Positions 20,841-30,000 are shown, counted from the first letter of the stretch. The stretch is 64,000 bases of DNA from Mycetocola zhadangensis (GCF_003668565.1 NZ_RCWJ01000001.1:558001-622000); one strand, 5' to 3'. Notes: generated by a model not told the origin, from the letters alone. Numbers and translations: made by a program.

Positions 20841-21874
20841 CTCAGCTATCAGGAGGGGCTGACCTTTCAGGTCGGCCCCCCATCATCCCGAATGACGGGC
20901 CTGATCTCAGGGCAGGCGCGGCGCCTGGCGCTCGTCGCGGCCGCTCGCGGCGCAACCGTGAGGAACGGCGCGCTGGTTTGCTGCTGATCGCACCGACCCT
21001 TGCCATCATCCTGATCGCGGTCGTCGTTCCCATCGTCTGGGCCATCGCACTTGCGTTCCAGAAAGTCCGACTCATAAACATCCGTGAGACCGGCCTGTTC
21101 GGCTCGTACACGTTCGAAAACTTCATCGAGGTGCTCACCTCGCCAGGCTTCCTGCAAGCACTGTGGACCACGATCGTCTACTCCGTATTCGGTACCGGTC
21201 TCGCCATCGGCATTGGGCTCATCGCCGCGCTCGCCCTGCGCAAGCCTTTCCGTGGGCGCGGAATCATCCGCGCGTCGCTCCTCCTTCCCTACGTCGCTCC
21301 CGTCGTCGCAGCCACTTTCGTCTGGTCGACGCTCCTCAACCCGCAGTACGGCCTGGTGAACTGGTTTGGTCAGACTGTACTGGGATGGTCAGAGCCGGTC
21401 GCCTTTCTCTCTCAGCGGTGGTTACCTGTGTCCCTCTTCGGACTCGAGATCCAGGTGCCCATCGCCCTCGTCACGGTGATCTGCTTCGAGGCGTGGCGAT
21501 CGTTCCCGTTCGCCTTCCTCTTTCTGACTGCCCGACTCCAGGCGGTGCCTGAATCGCTGGACGAGGCGGCCCGAATCGACGGGGCAACGCCGAGCCAACG
21601 ATTCGCGCACATCCTGTGGCCACAGCTCGTCCCGACCATTGCTGTCCTGACCGTGCTGCGCTTCATCTGGACGTTCAACAATTTCGACGACATCTATCTA
21701 CTGACTGGCGGGGGAGCGGGAACCCAAGTGGTTGCCGTACGCGTCTTCGACTACATGACAGCACGAGGTGATATCGGAGCTGCTGCGGCGCAGGCGCTCG
21801 TACTCGCGGCAATCCTCGCGATTCTCGTCACCGTTTACCTCAGACTCTTCGGACGACAGGAGGAACAGGCATGA
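20837..21874 (+). CDS. ABC sugar permease, MalF type
   Basis: Inner-membrane subunit of the importer, 345 residues, GTG start overlapping the binding-protein stop. A long basic cytoplasmic tail (residues 1-45) precedes six main hydrophobic segments. The EAA loop EAARIDGATPSQRFAHILWP lies near residues 241-260 and docks on the ATPase. By position it corresponds to YcjO. It is coupled to the second permease by an ATGA overlap. No ATPase gene is present in this locus. Confidence 0.92.
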   Translation: MTQLSGGADLSGRPPIIPNDGPDLRAGAAPGARRGRSRRNREERRAGLLLIAPTLAIILIAVVVPIVWAIALAFQKVRLINIRETGLFGSYTFENFIEVLTSPGFLQALWTTIVYSVFGTGLAIGIGLIAALALRKPFRGRGIIRASLLLPYVAPVVAATFVWSTLLNPQYGLVNWFGQTVLGWSEPVAFLSQRWLPVSLFGLEIQVPIALVTVICFEAWRSFPFAFLFLTARLQAVPESLDEAARIDGATPSQRFAHILWPQLVPTIAVLTVLRFIWTFNNFDDIYLLTGGGAGTQVVAVRVFDYMTARGDIGAAAAQALVLAAILAILVTVYLRLFGRQEEQA

Positions 21875-22791
21875 CCGCCACAGGTCTCGACAAGACGGCA
21901 CTTTCTCGTCCCGAGCGCCGGGGCTTCAACCGCGACCGCTTCGAGAATCGCCTTTTCAGGGTTTTGAAGCCAATCGTAATCGTCCTGCTGATGATCGTCG
22001 CCTTGTTCCCGTTCTACTACATGGCGCTGCTGAGCTTTCGGTCGCTGGACTCGCTGCTCCAGAACCCCGGGGCGCTGTGGATTTCGCTCGACGAATTCAA
22101 TCTATCCACGTACGTCGATGTGCTGACTCCCGTTTCGGAGGGCGGTCAAGGCTTCATCATCTTCATGCGTAATTCGCTGCTTGTGGCGCTCAGCACCGTG
22201 TTGCTCACGCTGCTCGTCACAATTCCAGGCGCCTACGCGGTGAGCCGCCTGCAGTTCTTCGGTCGTCGCCAGGTGTCCGGCCTCTTCCTTGCGGTGTATT
22301 TCTTCCCTGCCATCCTGCTCGCCGTGCCGCTCTTCGTCTTCTTCACGCAGGTCGGACTGCGCGGATCGCTGGTCGCGCTGATCATCGTGTATGTCTCGCA
22401 GGTCGCGGCTGTCTCGATCTACACTCTGCGGAACTATTTCGCGACGGTTCCGGTCTCGCTCGAGGAGGCCGCCGCGATCGACGGCTGTGGGCGCCTGCAA
22501 ACGATGTGGAAGATCAGTCTTCCACTTGCCATGCCTGCTGTCGTCTCCAACGGCTTGTTCATCTTCATGATTGCCTGGAACGAGTTCCTCTTCGCTCTGC
22601 TCTTCCTCGTGGAGAAGCGCGACTCGTGGACCGTCTCACTCGGCCTCTCGCAGCTCTCGGGAAGCATCGAGGTCCCGACGACGGTACTCATGGCTGGCTC
22701 CGTCATCATCACTTTGCCCATCATCGTTCTTTTCTTCGCTTCGGAGCGTCTCCTCGTTGGCGGGCTCACGGCTGGTGCCGAAAAGGGCTGA
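21871..22791 (+). CDS. ABC sugar permease, MalG type
   Basis: Second membrane subunit of the CUT1 importer, 306 residues with six hydrophobic segments. The EAA loop EEAAAIDGCGRLQTMWKISL lies near residues 197-216. ATGA overlap with the first permease. By position it corresponds to YcjP. The next gene begins 51 nt downstream behind its own AAGGAG, so expression of the enzymes may be set partly apart from the transporter. Confidence 0.92.
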   Translation: MTATGLDKTALSRPERRGFNRDRFENRLFRVLKPIVIVLLMIVALFPFYYMALLSFRSLDSLLQNPGALWISLDEFNLSTYVDVLTPVSEGGQGFIIFMRNSLLVALSTVLLTLLVTIPGAYAVSRLQFFGRRQVSGLFLAVYFFPAILLAVPLFVFFTQVGLRGSLVALIIVYVSQVAAVSIYTLRNYFATVPVSLEEAAAIDGCGRLQTMWKISLPLAMPAVVSNGLFIFMIAWNEFLFALLFLVEKRDSWTVSLGLSQLSGSIEVPTTVLMAGSVIITLPIIVLFFASERLLVGGLTAGAEKG

Positions 22792-22842
22792 TCCTTTCGG
22801 TTTCGCAACACAACCTTCGCAAAACGGAAGGAGTGCACCTCC

Positions 22843-23901
22843 GTGCCTCAAATCGTTCAGTTCACCGAGCCCGGCAACGTTGAACTCGTCGAGATCGATG
22901 CCGCGACACTCGTCCCAGGCACGGTACGGGTTGCCACGTGGTACTCGGGCATCTCCGCGGGCACTGAGCTCACCGCATACCGGGGAACAAACCCGTACCT
23001 CAACGCGACGTGGGACAGCGAGCGGCGGCTGTTCGTTCCCGGCCAGCCGAGCTTCGTATACCCGGTGCAAGGCTGGGGTTACTCGGAGGTCGGGCAGGTT
23101 GTGGAGGTCGCAGGCGACGTCTCGACGCTGGGAGTCGGCGACATCGTGCACGGAATCTGGGGACACCGCAGCGAAGCCGTGCTGCCGGCAGGTGCACTCG
23201 ACTGGCGACGGATGCCTCCTGGTGCCGACCCAATCCTCGGCACCTTCGCGCGTGTCGCCTCGATCGCGCTCAACGCCGTTCTCGCGGCCGACGTTCGGCT
23301 GGGTGAGCGTGTCGCGATCTTTGGTCAAGGGGTCATCGGTCTGCTCGCCACCCGGCTTGCAACATTGTCCGGGGCTCGCGTGCTCGCTGTCGACGCCGTC
23401 AAGGGGCGGCTCGAGAAGGCCGCGGCGTTCGGTGCGGTCGATACAGTCGATGCTCTCCGCGAGGGCGGCGCGGGTGCATACATCCGGGAAGCGACCGGTG
23501 GAGGGGCGGACAGCGCCATCGAGCTGTCAGGTATAGACCGGGCGTTACACGAGGCCGTACGGTCTGTCGTTGTCGAGGGCCTGGTCGCCGCATCCGGCTT
23601 CTATCAAGGCGGCGCGTCCAACCTGCGCCTCGGGGAAGAGTTCCACCACAATCGCGTGCGCCTCGTCGCGAGCCAGATTTCCGGCGTGCCAGTTGGCCTT
23701 GGGGGCAAATGGGACCAACCGCGGCTGGTTCGCACGGTCATGGAGCTCATGCTCTCCGGAGCGATTGACGCAGGTGAGCTGATCAGCGACGTCGTGGATG
23801 CCGTTGACGTCTCCGACATCTTCACGCGCCTGGACGCGGGTGACTCCGCGATCCTGCAAGCAATCCTTCGCTTCGACGCCGCGCCGGAGAACACACGATG
23901 A
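22843..23901 (+). CDS. MDR-type sugar dehydrogenase (YcjQ-like)
   Basis: A 352-residue member of the medium-chain dehydrogenase/reductase superfamily, GTG start with AAGGAG upstream. The nucleotide-binding motif GQGVIGLLATRLATLSGA lies near residues 166-183. The N-terminal half has the shortened catalytic region seen in YcjQ-like enzymes (SAGTELTAYRG, followed by PGQPSFVYPVQGWGYSEVG) and no cysteine cluster for structural zinc. E. coli YcjQ is reported to act as a D-guloside 3-dehydrogenase. Here the neighbours (binding protein, permeases, a YcjS-like enzyme and a GH13_18 enzyme) suggest a similar role. Family is firm; substrate is inferred. Confidence 0.75.
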   Translation: MPQIVQFTEPGNVELVEIDAATLVPGTVRVATWYSGISAGTELTAYRGTNPYLNATWDSERRLFVPGQPSFVYPVQGWGYSEVGQVVEVAGDVSTLGVGDIVHGIWGHRSEAVLPAGALDWRRMPPGADPILGTFARVASIALNAVLAADVRLGERVAIFGQGVIGLLATRLATLSGARVLAVDAVKGRLEKAAAFGAVDTVDALREGGAGAYIREATGGGADSAIELSGIDRALHEAVRSVVVEGLVAASGFYQGGASNLRLGEEFHHNRVRLVASQISGVPVGLGGKWDQPRLVRTVMELMLSGAIDAGELISDVVDAVDVSDIFTRLDAGDSAILQAILRFDAAPENTR

Positions 23902-24992
23902 TCGAACTGCCCGACTACCGGCCGCAGGTTCCTGCTTCCCGGCTGCGCGTCGGCCTCATCGGCGCAGGGGCGATCGCTGGGAGCGCACACCTCCCCGCGT
24001 ACGCCGCCTGGGGGATCCGGGTCACCGCCGTCGCTTCGCGGACACCGGGACCCGCGCAGGAACTGGCGACCCGCTTCGGAGTCGAAACTGTCTACGACAC
24101 GGTGACGGAACTCCTCAGAGATCCTGAGATCGAGGTCGTGGACCTCGCCACCGGGCCGACCGGGCGACTCGACCTCATCGAGGCCGCTGTCGTCAATGGC
24201 AAGCATGTCCTTGCACAGAAGCCGCTGAGCATCGAAGAGGCGGAGCTTCCCCGGTTGTTCGACATTCTCGGTGTCGCTCGCGAGCGCGGTCTGCGCGTTG
24301 CAGTGAACCAGAACGCTCGATGGGCGCCTGCCTGGCGGCTTGCCACCTTGCTCATCCGCGACGGCCGCATCGGAGACGTCGTCGGAGTGACGCATCTGCA
24401 CGACAAACCGTTGCCGCCACTCGCCGGCACTGCGTTCGATGAGATGCCCCACATGCTCCTGTCGGACTACCTCGTGCACTGGATCGACATCACCCGTTGC
24501 TGGCTCGAAGGCTCTCAGGTGACGTCGGTGACGGCACAGGACTCGCGCGTTCCCGGTCAACCTGAAGCGGCTCGCAACCCATGGCATGCGGCCCTGCAAT
24601 TGTCACTCTCAACGGGCGCCAGCGCCTCACTCCGCATCGTCGGAAACGCTCAGACCAATGCCGGCGGTTGCCCCTTTTGGATCCACGGCACCGAGGGAAC
24701 CATCCGAGGCAGCGTGCTGCTGGGCAGCGACTTCGTCGAACTCGACCGCGGCGAGACTCGCACCCGCTTCGCTCTAGAGGGCCAGTGGTTCACCGACGGT
24801 TTCGCTGGCGCGATGGGCGAACTCCTCAGTGCCATCGAGGACGACCGCGAACCGGAGAACTCTGCAGCTCACGTAGCCGCATCCGTACGAATCGGCCTCG
24901 CCGCGACAGCCTCCGCCCAGGCAAACGGTTCACCTGTGCACCCCGTCGACCTTGATCTCACCCCCGCAACCGTCCGGAGGAACGCCGCATGA
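23898..24992 (+). CDS. Gfo/Idh/MocA-family sugar dehydrogenase (YcjS-like)
   Basis: A 364-residue NAD(P)-dependent oxidoreductase. The N-terminal Rossmann motif GLIGAGAIAGSAHLPAY lies near residues 18-34, and the strand carrying the usual EKP motif reads VLAQKPLS near residue 110 (Gln in place of Glu). The C-terminal substrate domain is typical (HMLLSDYLVHWIDITR). Members oxidise hydroxyls of sugars and inositols, including C3 of glucosides in YcjS. ATGA overlaps on both sides lock it between the MDR dehydrogenase and the GH36-like gene, implying use in one pathway. Confidence 0.82.
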   Translation: MIELPDYRPQVPASRLRVGLIGAGAIAGSAHLPAYAAWGIRVTAVASRTPGPAQELATRFGVETVYDTVTELLRDPEIEVVDLATGPTGRLDLIEAAVVNGKHVLAQKPLSIEEAELPRLFDILGVARERGLRVAVNQNARWAPAWRLATLLIRDGRIGDVVGVTHLHDKPLPPLAGTAFDEMPHMLLSDYLVHWIDITRCWLEGSQVTSVTAQDSRVPGQPEAARNPWHAALQLSLSTGASASLRIVGNAQTNAGGCPFWIHGTEGTIRGSVLLGSDFVELDRGETRTRFALEGQWFTDGFAGAMGELLSAIEDDREPENSAAHVAASVRIGLAATASAQANGSPVHPVDLDLTPATVRRNAA

Positions 24993-26290
24993 ACATCATC
25001 GACGAGATACCGGTCGCTGCGGCGGCTGCGGTCTACACCGAGGGATGGCAAAGCTGGAGCCCCACGACCTGGTATCGGCAAAGCGACGCGCTCCAGCGTC
25101 CCGCCGAGGGGTGGCAGCACCTCATGCGGTTTCGCCCGGGAACCACCCTGCTCGAGCAAGGAGTGCAGGGAGAAGGCCTCCTCGTCGTCGACCCGGGAGA
25201 TGGTGCGGCGGCACGCGTCTACGGCACGCTGGACGCCTCGGTCGACGTGCCATCAATCCGTGCCGTGTGGCGCGGTGATCGCGTCATCGTGGAAACCGAC
25301 AAACCAGTCGAGCAATGGACAGTACCGGATGCATCCCCGGCTAAAGTCGAGAACCCGCACCCGGCGCTCACGAGCTTCGGAGACCGCTTCGGCAGGGCGA
25401 ACGGAGCCCGCATCGAGACATCTGCGCCTCAAGTGTGGTGCACGTGGTACCGCTACTTCGAGGACGTCACTGCGGCGGACGTCCTCGAGAATCTGCAGGC
25501 CATCGATGACCGGAGGCTGCCGGTCGACGTCGTCCAGATCGACGATGGGTGGAGCCTCGGCACGGGGGAGTGGACAAAGCCAAGCCCCCGGTTCGGGTCG
25601 CTCGCCGACTCCGTCGCGACGATCCGCGACAGCGGGCGACGGGCGGGCGTCTGGTTGGCGCCGTTCTCGGTTGGCTCGCACTCGGACCTCGCGCAGCGGC
25701 ATCCAAATTGGCTGACCGGGCCCGCAGGCTACAACTGGGGCGATGACCTCGTCGGCCTGGACCTCACGCACCCTGACGTGCGTACGTACCTCACGGAGGT
25801 GTTTTCCGGTCTGCGAGACCTCGGGGTCGACTACCTCAAACTCGATTTCCTGTACTCCGGCGCCGTACCTGCGCGCCGGTACAAGGAAGACGTCACGGCA
25901 ATAGCCGCATACCGTTCCGGGCTCGCACTCGTGCGCGAAATCATGGGTGAGGACGCCTACCTCTTGGGTTGCGGTGCTCCGATGCTTCCCAGTGTCGGTT
26001 TGGTCGACGCCATGCGTGTCTCACCGGACACATTTCACGAGGGTGGCGAGGACGGCTCCCAGGGGCTTCGAGGGCGGATGTCGCTTGAGGCCCGGGCTTG
26101 GCAACACGGACGCCTATGGACGACCGACCCCGATTGTCTCGTCGCCCGCCCCTCCTTCGCGCTCCGCGACGAGTGGGCCGACATTGTCCTTGCTGCGCCG
26201 GGTTTGCGCGGCTTCTCGGACCGGATCTCCGAACTTGACGATCACGGGCTGGATCTGGTCCGCCAACTGCTGAAGGAGCCAACGCGATGA
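24989..26290 (+). CDS. Compact GH36-like alpha-galactosidase
   Basis: A 433-residue glycoside hydrolase of the GH-D clan. The TIM-barrel core carries VQIDDGWSLGTGEW near residue 180. The nucleophile Asp is in DYLKLDFLYSG (about residues 280-290), and the putative acid/base Asp is in DAMRVSPDTFHEGG. Ordinary GH36 enzymes exceed 700 residues with a large beta-sandwich in front; here only about 140 residues precede the barrel. Retaining exo-alpha-galactosidase activity is likely but substrate is open. It overlaps its neighbours by ATGA on both sides. The N-terminal EGWQSWSP motif is often seen in GH36. Confidence 0.78.
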   Translation: MNIIDEIPVAAAAAVYTEGWQSWSPTTWYRQSDALQRPAEGWQHLMRFRPGTTLLEQGVQGEGLLVVDPGDGAAARVYGTLDASVDVPSIRAVWRGDRVIVETDKPVEQWTVPDASPAKVENPHPALTSFGDRFGRANGARIETSAPQVWCTWYRYFEDVTAADVLENLQAIDDRRLPVDVVQIDDGWSLGTGEWTKPSPRFGSLADSVATIRDSGRRAGVWLAPFSVGSHSDLAQRHPNWLTGPAGYNWGDDLVGLDLTHPDVRTYLTEVFSGLRDLGVDYLKLDFLYSGAVPARRYKEDVTAIAAYRSGLALVREIMGEDAYLLGCGAPMLPSVGLVDAMRVSPDTFHEGGEDGSQGLRGRMSLEARAWQHGRLWTTDPDCLVARPSFALRDEWADIVLAAPGLRGFSDRISELDDHGLDLVRQLLKEPTR

Positions 26291-27984
26291 CTCATGTCGA
26301 CTTCGACCACTTGAGGAGCCGGCTCAGCCCGCTCGTCGCTGAGCTTTACGCGGGGCGCGCCGACGAGGTGCTCGATGCACTCCTCGATCTCGCACATCGC
26401 TGGGCTCCGGAGCTGGGCCCTGCGGACAGGGAACGCCCCGACGAGGGTTCTGCCTACCTCATCACCTATGGCGATGCGTTCCGGCGAGAGGGTGAGACAC
26501 CACTGCATACGCTCGCATCGGTCCTCAGGGATCACGTCCGGGATGCCGTCACCGACGTCCATCTGCTCCCGATCTACCCGTGGACCTCAGACGACGGGTT
26601 CGGGGTCGTAGACCACCGGGAGGTCAACCCGGAGCTCGGCTCGTGGGACGACATTGCGGACCTCCGCGCAGACCATGCGCTGGCGCTCGACTTCGTTGCC
26701 AACCACCTTTCCACCTCGAGCCCATGGTTCCAAGGATGGCTCGCAGGCGATCCGCGGTACGCCGGCTACTTCCTCGAGCCCGGTCATGACTTCGACATCT
26801 CCCGTGTCGTGCGCCCCCGGATGGCACCGCTCGTCCACGAGTACGAGCGCCCAGACGGGACGGTCGCCCGGGCATGGACGACGTTCGGACCTGACCAGGT
26901 GGATGTCGACCCGAGGACTCCAGCAGTGCTCCTGGAGCTTACCGACGTTCTGCTCGGATACTTGTCGCGCGGCGCAACCACGGTGCGCCTCGACGCCATT
27001 GGCTTCCTGTGGAAAGAGTCCGGCAGCACCGGCATCCACCTGCGACAAACCCATGCCATCATTCGACTGTGGCGGATCCTCGTCGATGAACTCGCGCCTG
27101 GAACGCTGCTCTTGACCGAGACGAATGTTCCGCACGCGGATAACATCACGTACTTCGGCAACGGGTCGGACGAGGCACACATGGTTTACCAATTCGCGCT
27201 GCCTCCGCTGGTGCTGCACGCATTCGTGACCGGCAGCGCCACGGCGCTCTCGGACTGGGCAAGCACGATCGGCCCGGTGAGCGACACTGCCACCTGGTTC
27301 AATTTCCTCGCGAGTCACGACGGAATCGGAATTCGTCCCACCCGAGGCCTCTTGACCGACGAGGACCGTGCTCTCCTGGTCGAGCGTACGGTCGCCCGCG
27401 GGGGGCGGGTGTCGATGGCCCGGCATCCGGATGGTACGGAGGACGTGTACGAGCTCAACACCAATTTTCTGGACGCATTGGTGGACCCGAACGATGAGGA
27501 CCCGGATGCAGCTGCTGTCGTTCGGGGACTGGCGGCGCATGCCATTCTCTTGTCACTCATCGGCGTTCCCGCGATCTACTACCACTCGCTCCTTGGCTCG
27601 GGCCAGGATCGTGCCGGTATGGAGGCGAGCGACATCTCACGGCGGATCAACCGCGAAGTGCTCGACGCCGACCGGCTCGCGAAAGAACTCGAGTCGTCGC
27701 CGCGTCGATCGGGGATGCTCGAAGGACTGAGAACCTTGCTTGAGCTGCGTCGAGAGTTGCCCGCGTTCTCACCCTTCGCCGATCAACAAATCGAAGTTCT
27801 TGACCCCCGGGTCTTCGTCGTCCGCCGTGCAGCGGGAACGCCGAATGAGGTGATCGCCGCTATCAATGTCAGCGATGAGACCGTCTCGTTGCCGTCATTG
27901 GCGGGAACGGACGTGATCTCGGGCCGTTCGTCGAACGGTATCGAGCTGAAACCGTTCGGATACGTCTGGCTGATACCGCAGTAG
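26287..27984 (+). CDS. GH13_18-type glycoside phosphorylase
   Basis: A 565-residue GH13 enzyme of the sucrose phosphorylase subfamily. Subfamily motifs are ITYGDAFRREGETPLHTL near residue 59, HLLPIYPWTSDDGFGVVD near residue 90, nucleophile Asp in VRLDAIGFLWKES and acid/base Glu in LLTETNVPHADNI. FLASHDGIG near residue 340 carries the transition-state Asp. The arrangement resembles E. coli YcjM, reported as glucosylglycerate phosphorylase, more than sucrose phosphorylase. It probably splits an alpha-glucoside with phosphate to glucose-1-phosphate in the cytoplasm. It is the last gene of the sugar operon. Acceptor specificity cannot be fixed by eye. Confidence 0.8.
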   Translation: MTHVDFDHLRSRLSPLVAELYAGRADEVLDALLDLAHRWAPELGPADRERPDEGSAYLITYGDAFRREGETPLHTLASVLRDHVRDAVTDVHLLPIYPWTSDDGFGVVDHREVNPELGSWDDIADLRADHALALDFVANHLSTSSPWFQGWLAGDPRYAGYFLEPGHDFDISRVVRPRMAPLVHEYERPDGTVARAWTTFGPDQVDVDPRTPAVLLELTDVLLGYLSRGATTVRLDAIGFLWKESGSTGIHLRQTHAIIRLWRILVDELAPGTLLLTETNVPHADNITYFGNGSDEAHMVYQFALPPLVLHAFVTGSATALSDWASTIGPVSDTATWFNFLASHDGIGIRPTRGLLTDEDRALLVERTVARGGRVSMARHPDGTEDVYELNTNFLDALVDPNDEDPDAAAVVRGLAAHAILLSLIGVPAIYYHSLLGSGQDRAGMEASDISRRINREVLDADRLAKELESSPRRSGMLEGLRTLLELRRELPAFSPFADQQIEVLDPRVFVVRRAAGTPNEVIAAINVSDETVSLPSLAGTDVISGRSSNGIELKPFGYVWLIPQ

Positions 27985-28362
27985 CGCGAGCGGTCGACCC
28001 CTAAGCGCCCTGCCGCTGGCCATCGATGACATCACGCGAGTGCCCGTCCTTCCCGCTGAGGGGGGTGGAAACGTTGAGGGCGGTTGCGCCGTGGCCAGCA
28101 TCTCCTCGAACGCGGGCGACGGCGCCCTCTCGTCGTTGGGCCGCCGGATGTCGCTGAACGCGTTGCGGGGTGCCGACGGGCCTTCGAGGAGGAGGGTATA
28201 GACAACGGTCGAAGACCGACTGATCGGGAGCTCAGGGTCGATTCATCCGGGGTCGGCTTCCTCGACAGTGCTCGCGCAGGAGATCGCCGCGCGTGGTGAG
28301 GATGCCCATCCACATTCCTCCGCGCCGCCTCCAGTACGAGCACCTGTGGATTTGATCTGCGC
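27985..28362. other. Gene-poor gap between the sugar operon and citrate carrier
   Basis: 378 bp between the stop of the phosphorylase and the convergent citrate carrier. Several short frames are open on both strands, but none has a ribosome-binding site with a recognisable protein. On the minus strand a frame through about 28215-28080 reads VVYTLLLEGPSAPRNAF and onward in a protein-like way without a start, perhaps a relic. No clear terminator was found. Confidence 0.4.
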
Positions 28363-29868
28363 TTAGCCAAACGGGACGGCGCCGACAAGCACGCCGACAA
28401 GCAGCATCACTAAAGAGACCACGCATGCTCGCCAGAGCACCTTCTTGTGGTGGTCGCCGAGGTTGACGCCTGCGAGAGAGACGAGCAGAAGAATGGCTGG
28501 TACCAGAGGGCTTTGCAGGTGGACGGGCTGACCGATGATCGACGCGCGGGCCATCTCCACCGGGTCGATGCCGTAGGTCGCCGCACTCTCGGCCAGCACA
28601 GGAAGAATACCGAAGTAAAACGCGTCGTTTGACATGAAGAAGGTCATCGGAATAGAGAGCACTCCGGTGATGACAGCCAGGTATTCACCCATCGACGCCG
28701 GCACGACGTTCACAACCCAGTCGGCCATGGCCGTAACCATCCCAGTACCGTTCAGCACACCGACCAGGACGCCCGCGGCGAGCACCATGGAAACGACGCC
28801 GACGATGCTCGGGGCGTGAGCGACTATCTCGTCTGCTTGGCTGCGGAGCTTGGGGAAGTTGACCATGAGGGCCACGCCCGTGCCGACCATGAAGATGTAA
28901 GCCAGCGGCATGACATCGAGCACGAGCAGCACCATAACCGCCACGGTCAGCCCGAAGTTCACCCAGATCAGCTTGGGCCGCAGTGTCGGCCGATCCGCGC
29001 TCAGCATTGTGTCGGCCATCATCGTGTCGTGGTCGTCGACCTCGAGCAACTTCTGCTCGGCCAGGGCTATGGGCCCTGCCGGAAGGCGCTGCCCCGGGCG
29101 CACAGTCACGATGCCGGTTGTGGAAAGCGTTGCCGCTGCTCCGGGCCTGACGTCTGTGCCGCGCACGACTCGGTTGCCGCCGAAGAGCCCGCGCCAGAAA
29201 CCCGGCGACGCTGTCGGTGTGGCGTCCGCCAGTGCAGCCGGCGAATACTCGAGCGAGCCGATGCGCTTGCGCTCGGCCAGACCCAGGAACCAGGCGAACG
29301 CCAGCGCAATGATGAGGCCCGTCGCGAGTGAGGGCAGCATCGGTACGAAGATGTCGGTCGGAGAAACGCCCAGCGCCGAAGCGGCCCGAACGGTGGGGCC
29401 GCCCCACGGCACGATGTTGAGTGTGCCGTTCATAAGGCCCGCAACACAGGTGAGCACGACTGGGCTCATTCCCAGACGCAGGTAAATCGGCAGCATCGCG
29501 GACGTCGTGATGATGAACGTCGTCGAACCGTCGCCGTCTAGTGACACCGCGCCGGCCAGGATCGCCGTGCCCAGAACGACCTTCGCCGGGTCGTTGCCCA
29601 GGAAGCGGGTGATGGAACGGATGAGGGGATCGAACAGCCCGACGTCGATCATGATGCCGAAGAACATGATCGCGAACATGAGCAGCGCCGCTGTTGGAGC
29701 CAGATCACCGATCGACTCGATGATCATGTCGCCGAGACCCAGACCGGCGCCGGCGAAGAGGCCAAAGATCGTGGGAACGAGGATAAGAGCGACCATCGGC
29801 GTGAGCCGTCTGGTCATGATGAGCACCATGAAGGTGAGGATCATGGTGAATCCGAGAACGACGAGCAC
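28363..29868 (-). CDS. CitMHS-family metal-citrate/proton symporter
   Basis: Imports citrate complexed with a divalent metal. The GTG at 29868 is chosen because AAAGGAG lies 5 nt upstream and VLVVLGFTMILTFMVLIM is the usual start of the family; the frame stays open further upstream without support. The 501-residue product has about 12 hydrophobic segments and an internal hydrophilic loop (around residues 220-310) as in CitM/CitH. Typical motifs are LTPMVALILVPTIFGL near residue 21 and DGDGSTTFIIT near residue 116. It is divergent from a CitA/CitB-type two-component system, which presumably induces it. Confidence 0.88.
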   Translation of the reverse strand: MLVVLGFTMILTFMVLIMTRRLTPMVALILVPTIFGLFAGAGLGLGDMIIESIGDLAPTAALLMFAIMFFGIMIDVGLFDPLIRSITRFLGNDPAKVVLGTAILAGAVSLDGDGSTTFIITTSAMLPIYLRLGMSPVVLTCVAGLMNGTLNIVPWGGPTVRAASALGVSPTDIFVPMLPSLATGLIIALAFAWFLGLAERKRIGSLEYSPAALADATPTASPGFWRGLFGGNRVVRGTDVRPGAAATLSTTGIVTVRPGQRLPAGPIALAEQKLLEVDDHDTMMADTMLSADRPTLRPKLIWVNFGLTVAVMVLLVLDVMPLAYIFMVGTGVALMVNFPKLRSQADEIVAHAPSIVGVVSMVLAAGVLVGVLNGTGMVTAMADWVVNVVPASMGEYLAVITGVLSIPMTFFMSNDAFYFGILPVLAESAATYGIDPVEMARASIIGQPVHLQSPLVPAILLLVSLAGVNLGDHHKKVLWRACVVSLVMLLVGVLVGAVPFG

Positions 29869-30000
29869 ATCGACTCCTTTGTCTTTGTTTAGAGGTGCGG
29901 CCAGGTCAGGAAGTCCCGCTCGGGGGTCGCTGCCGAGGCGTATGACGATGGATGTGAAGCTTAGGCAGACCGAAGGGGCGGCAACCCGTATCGCGCTTTC

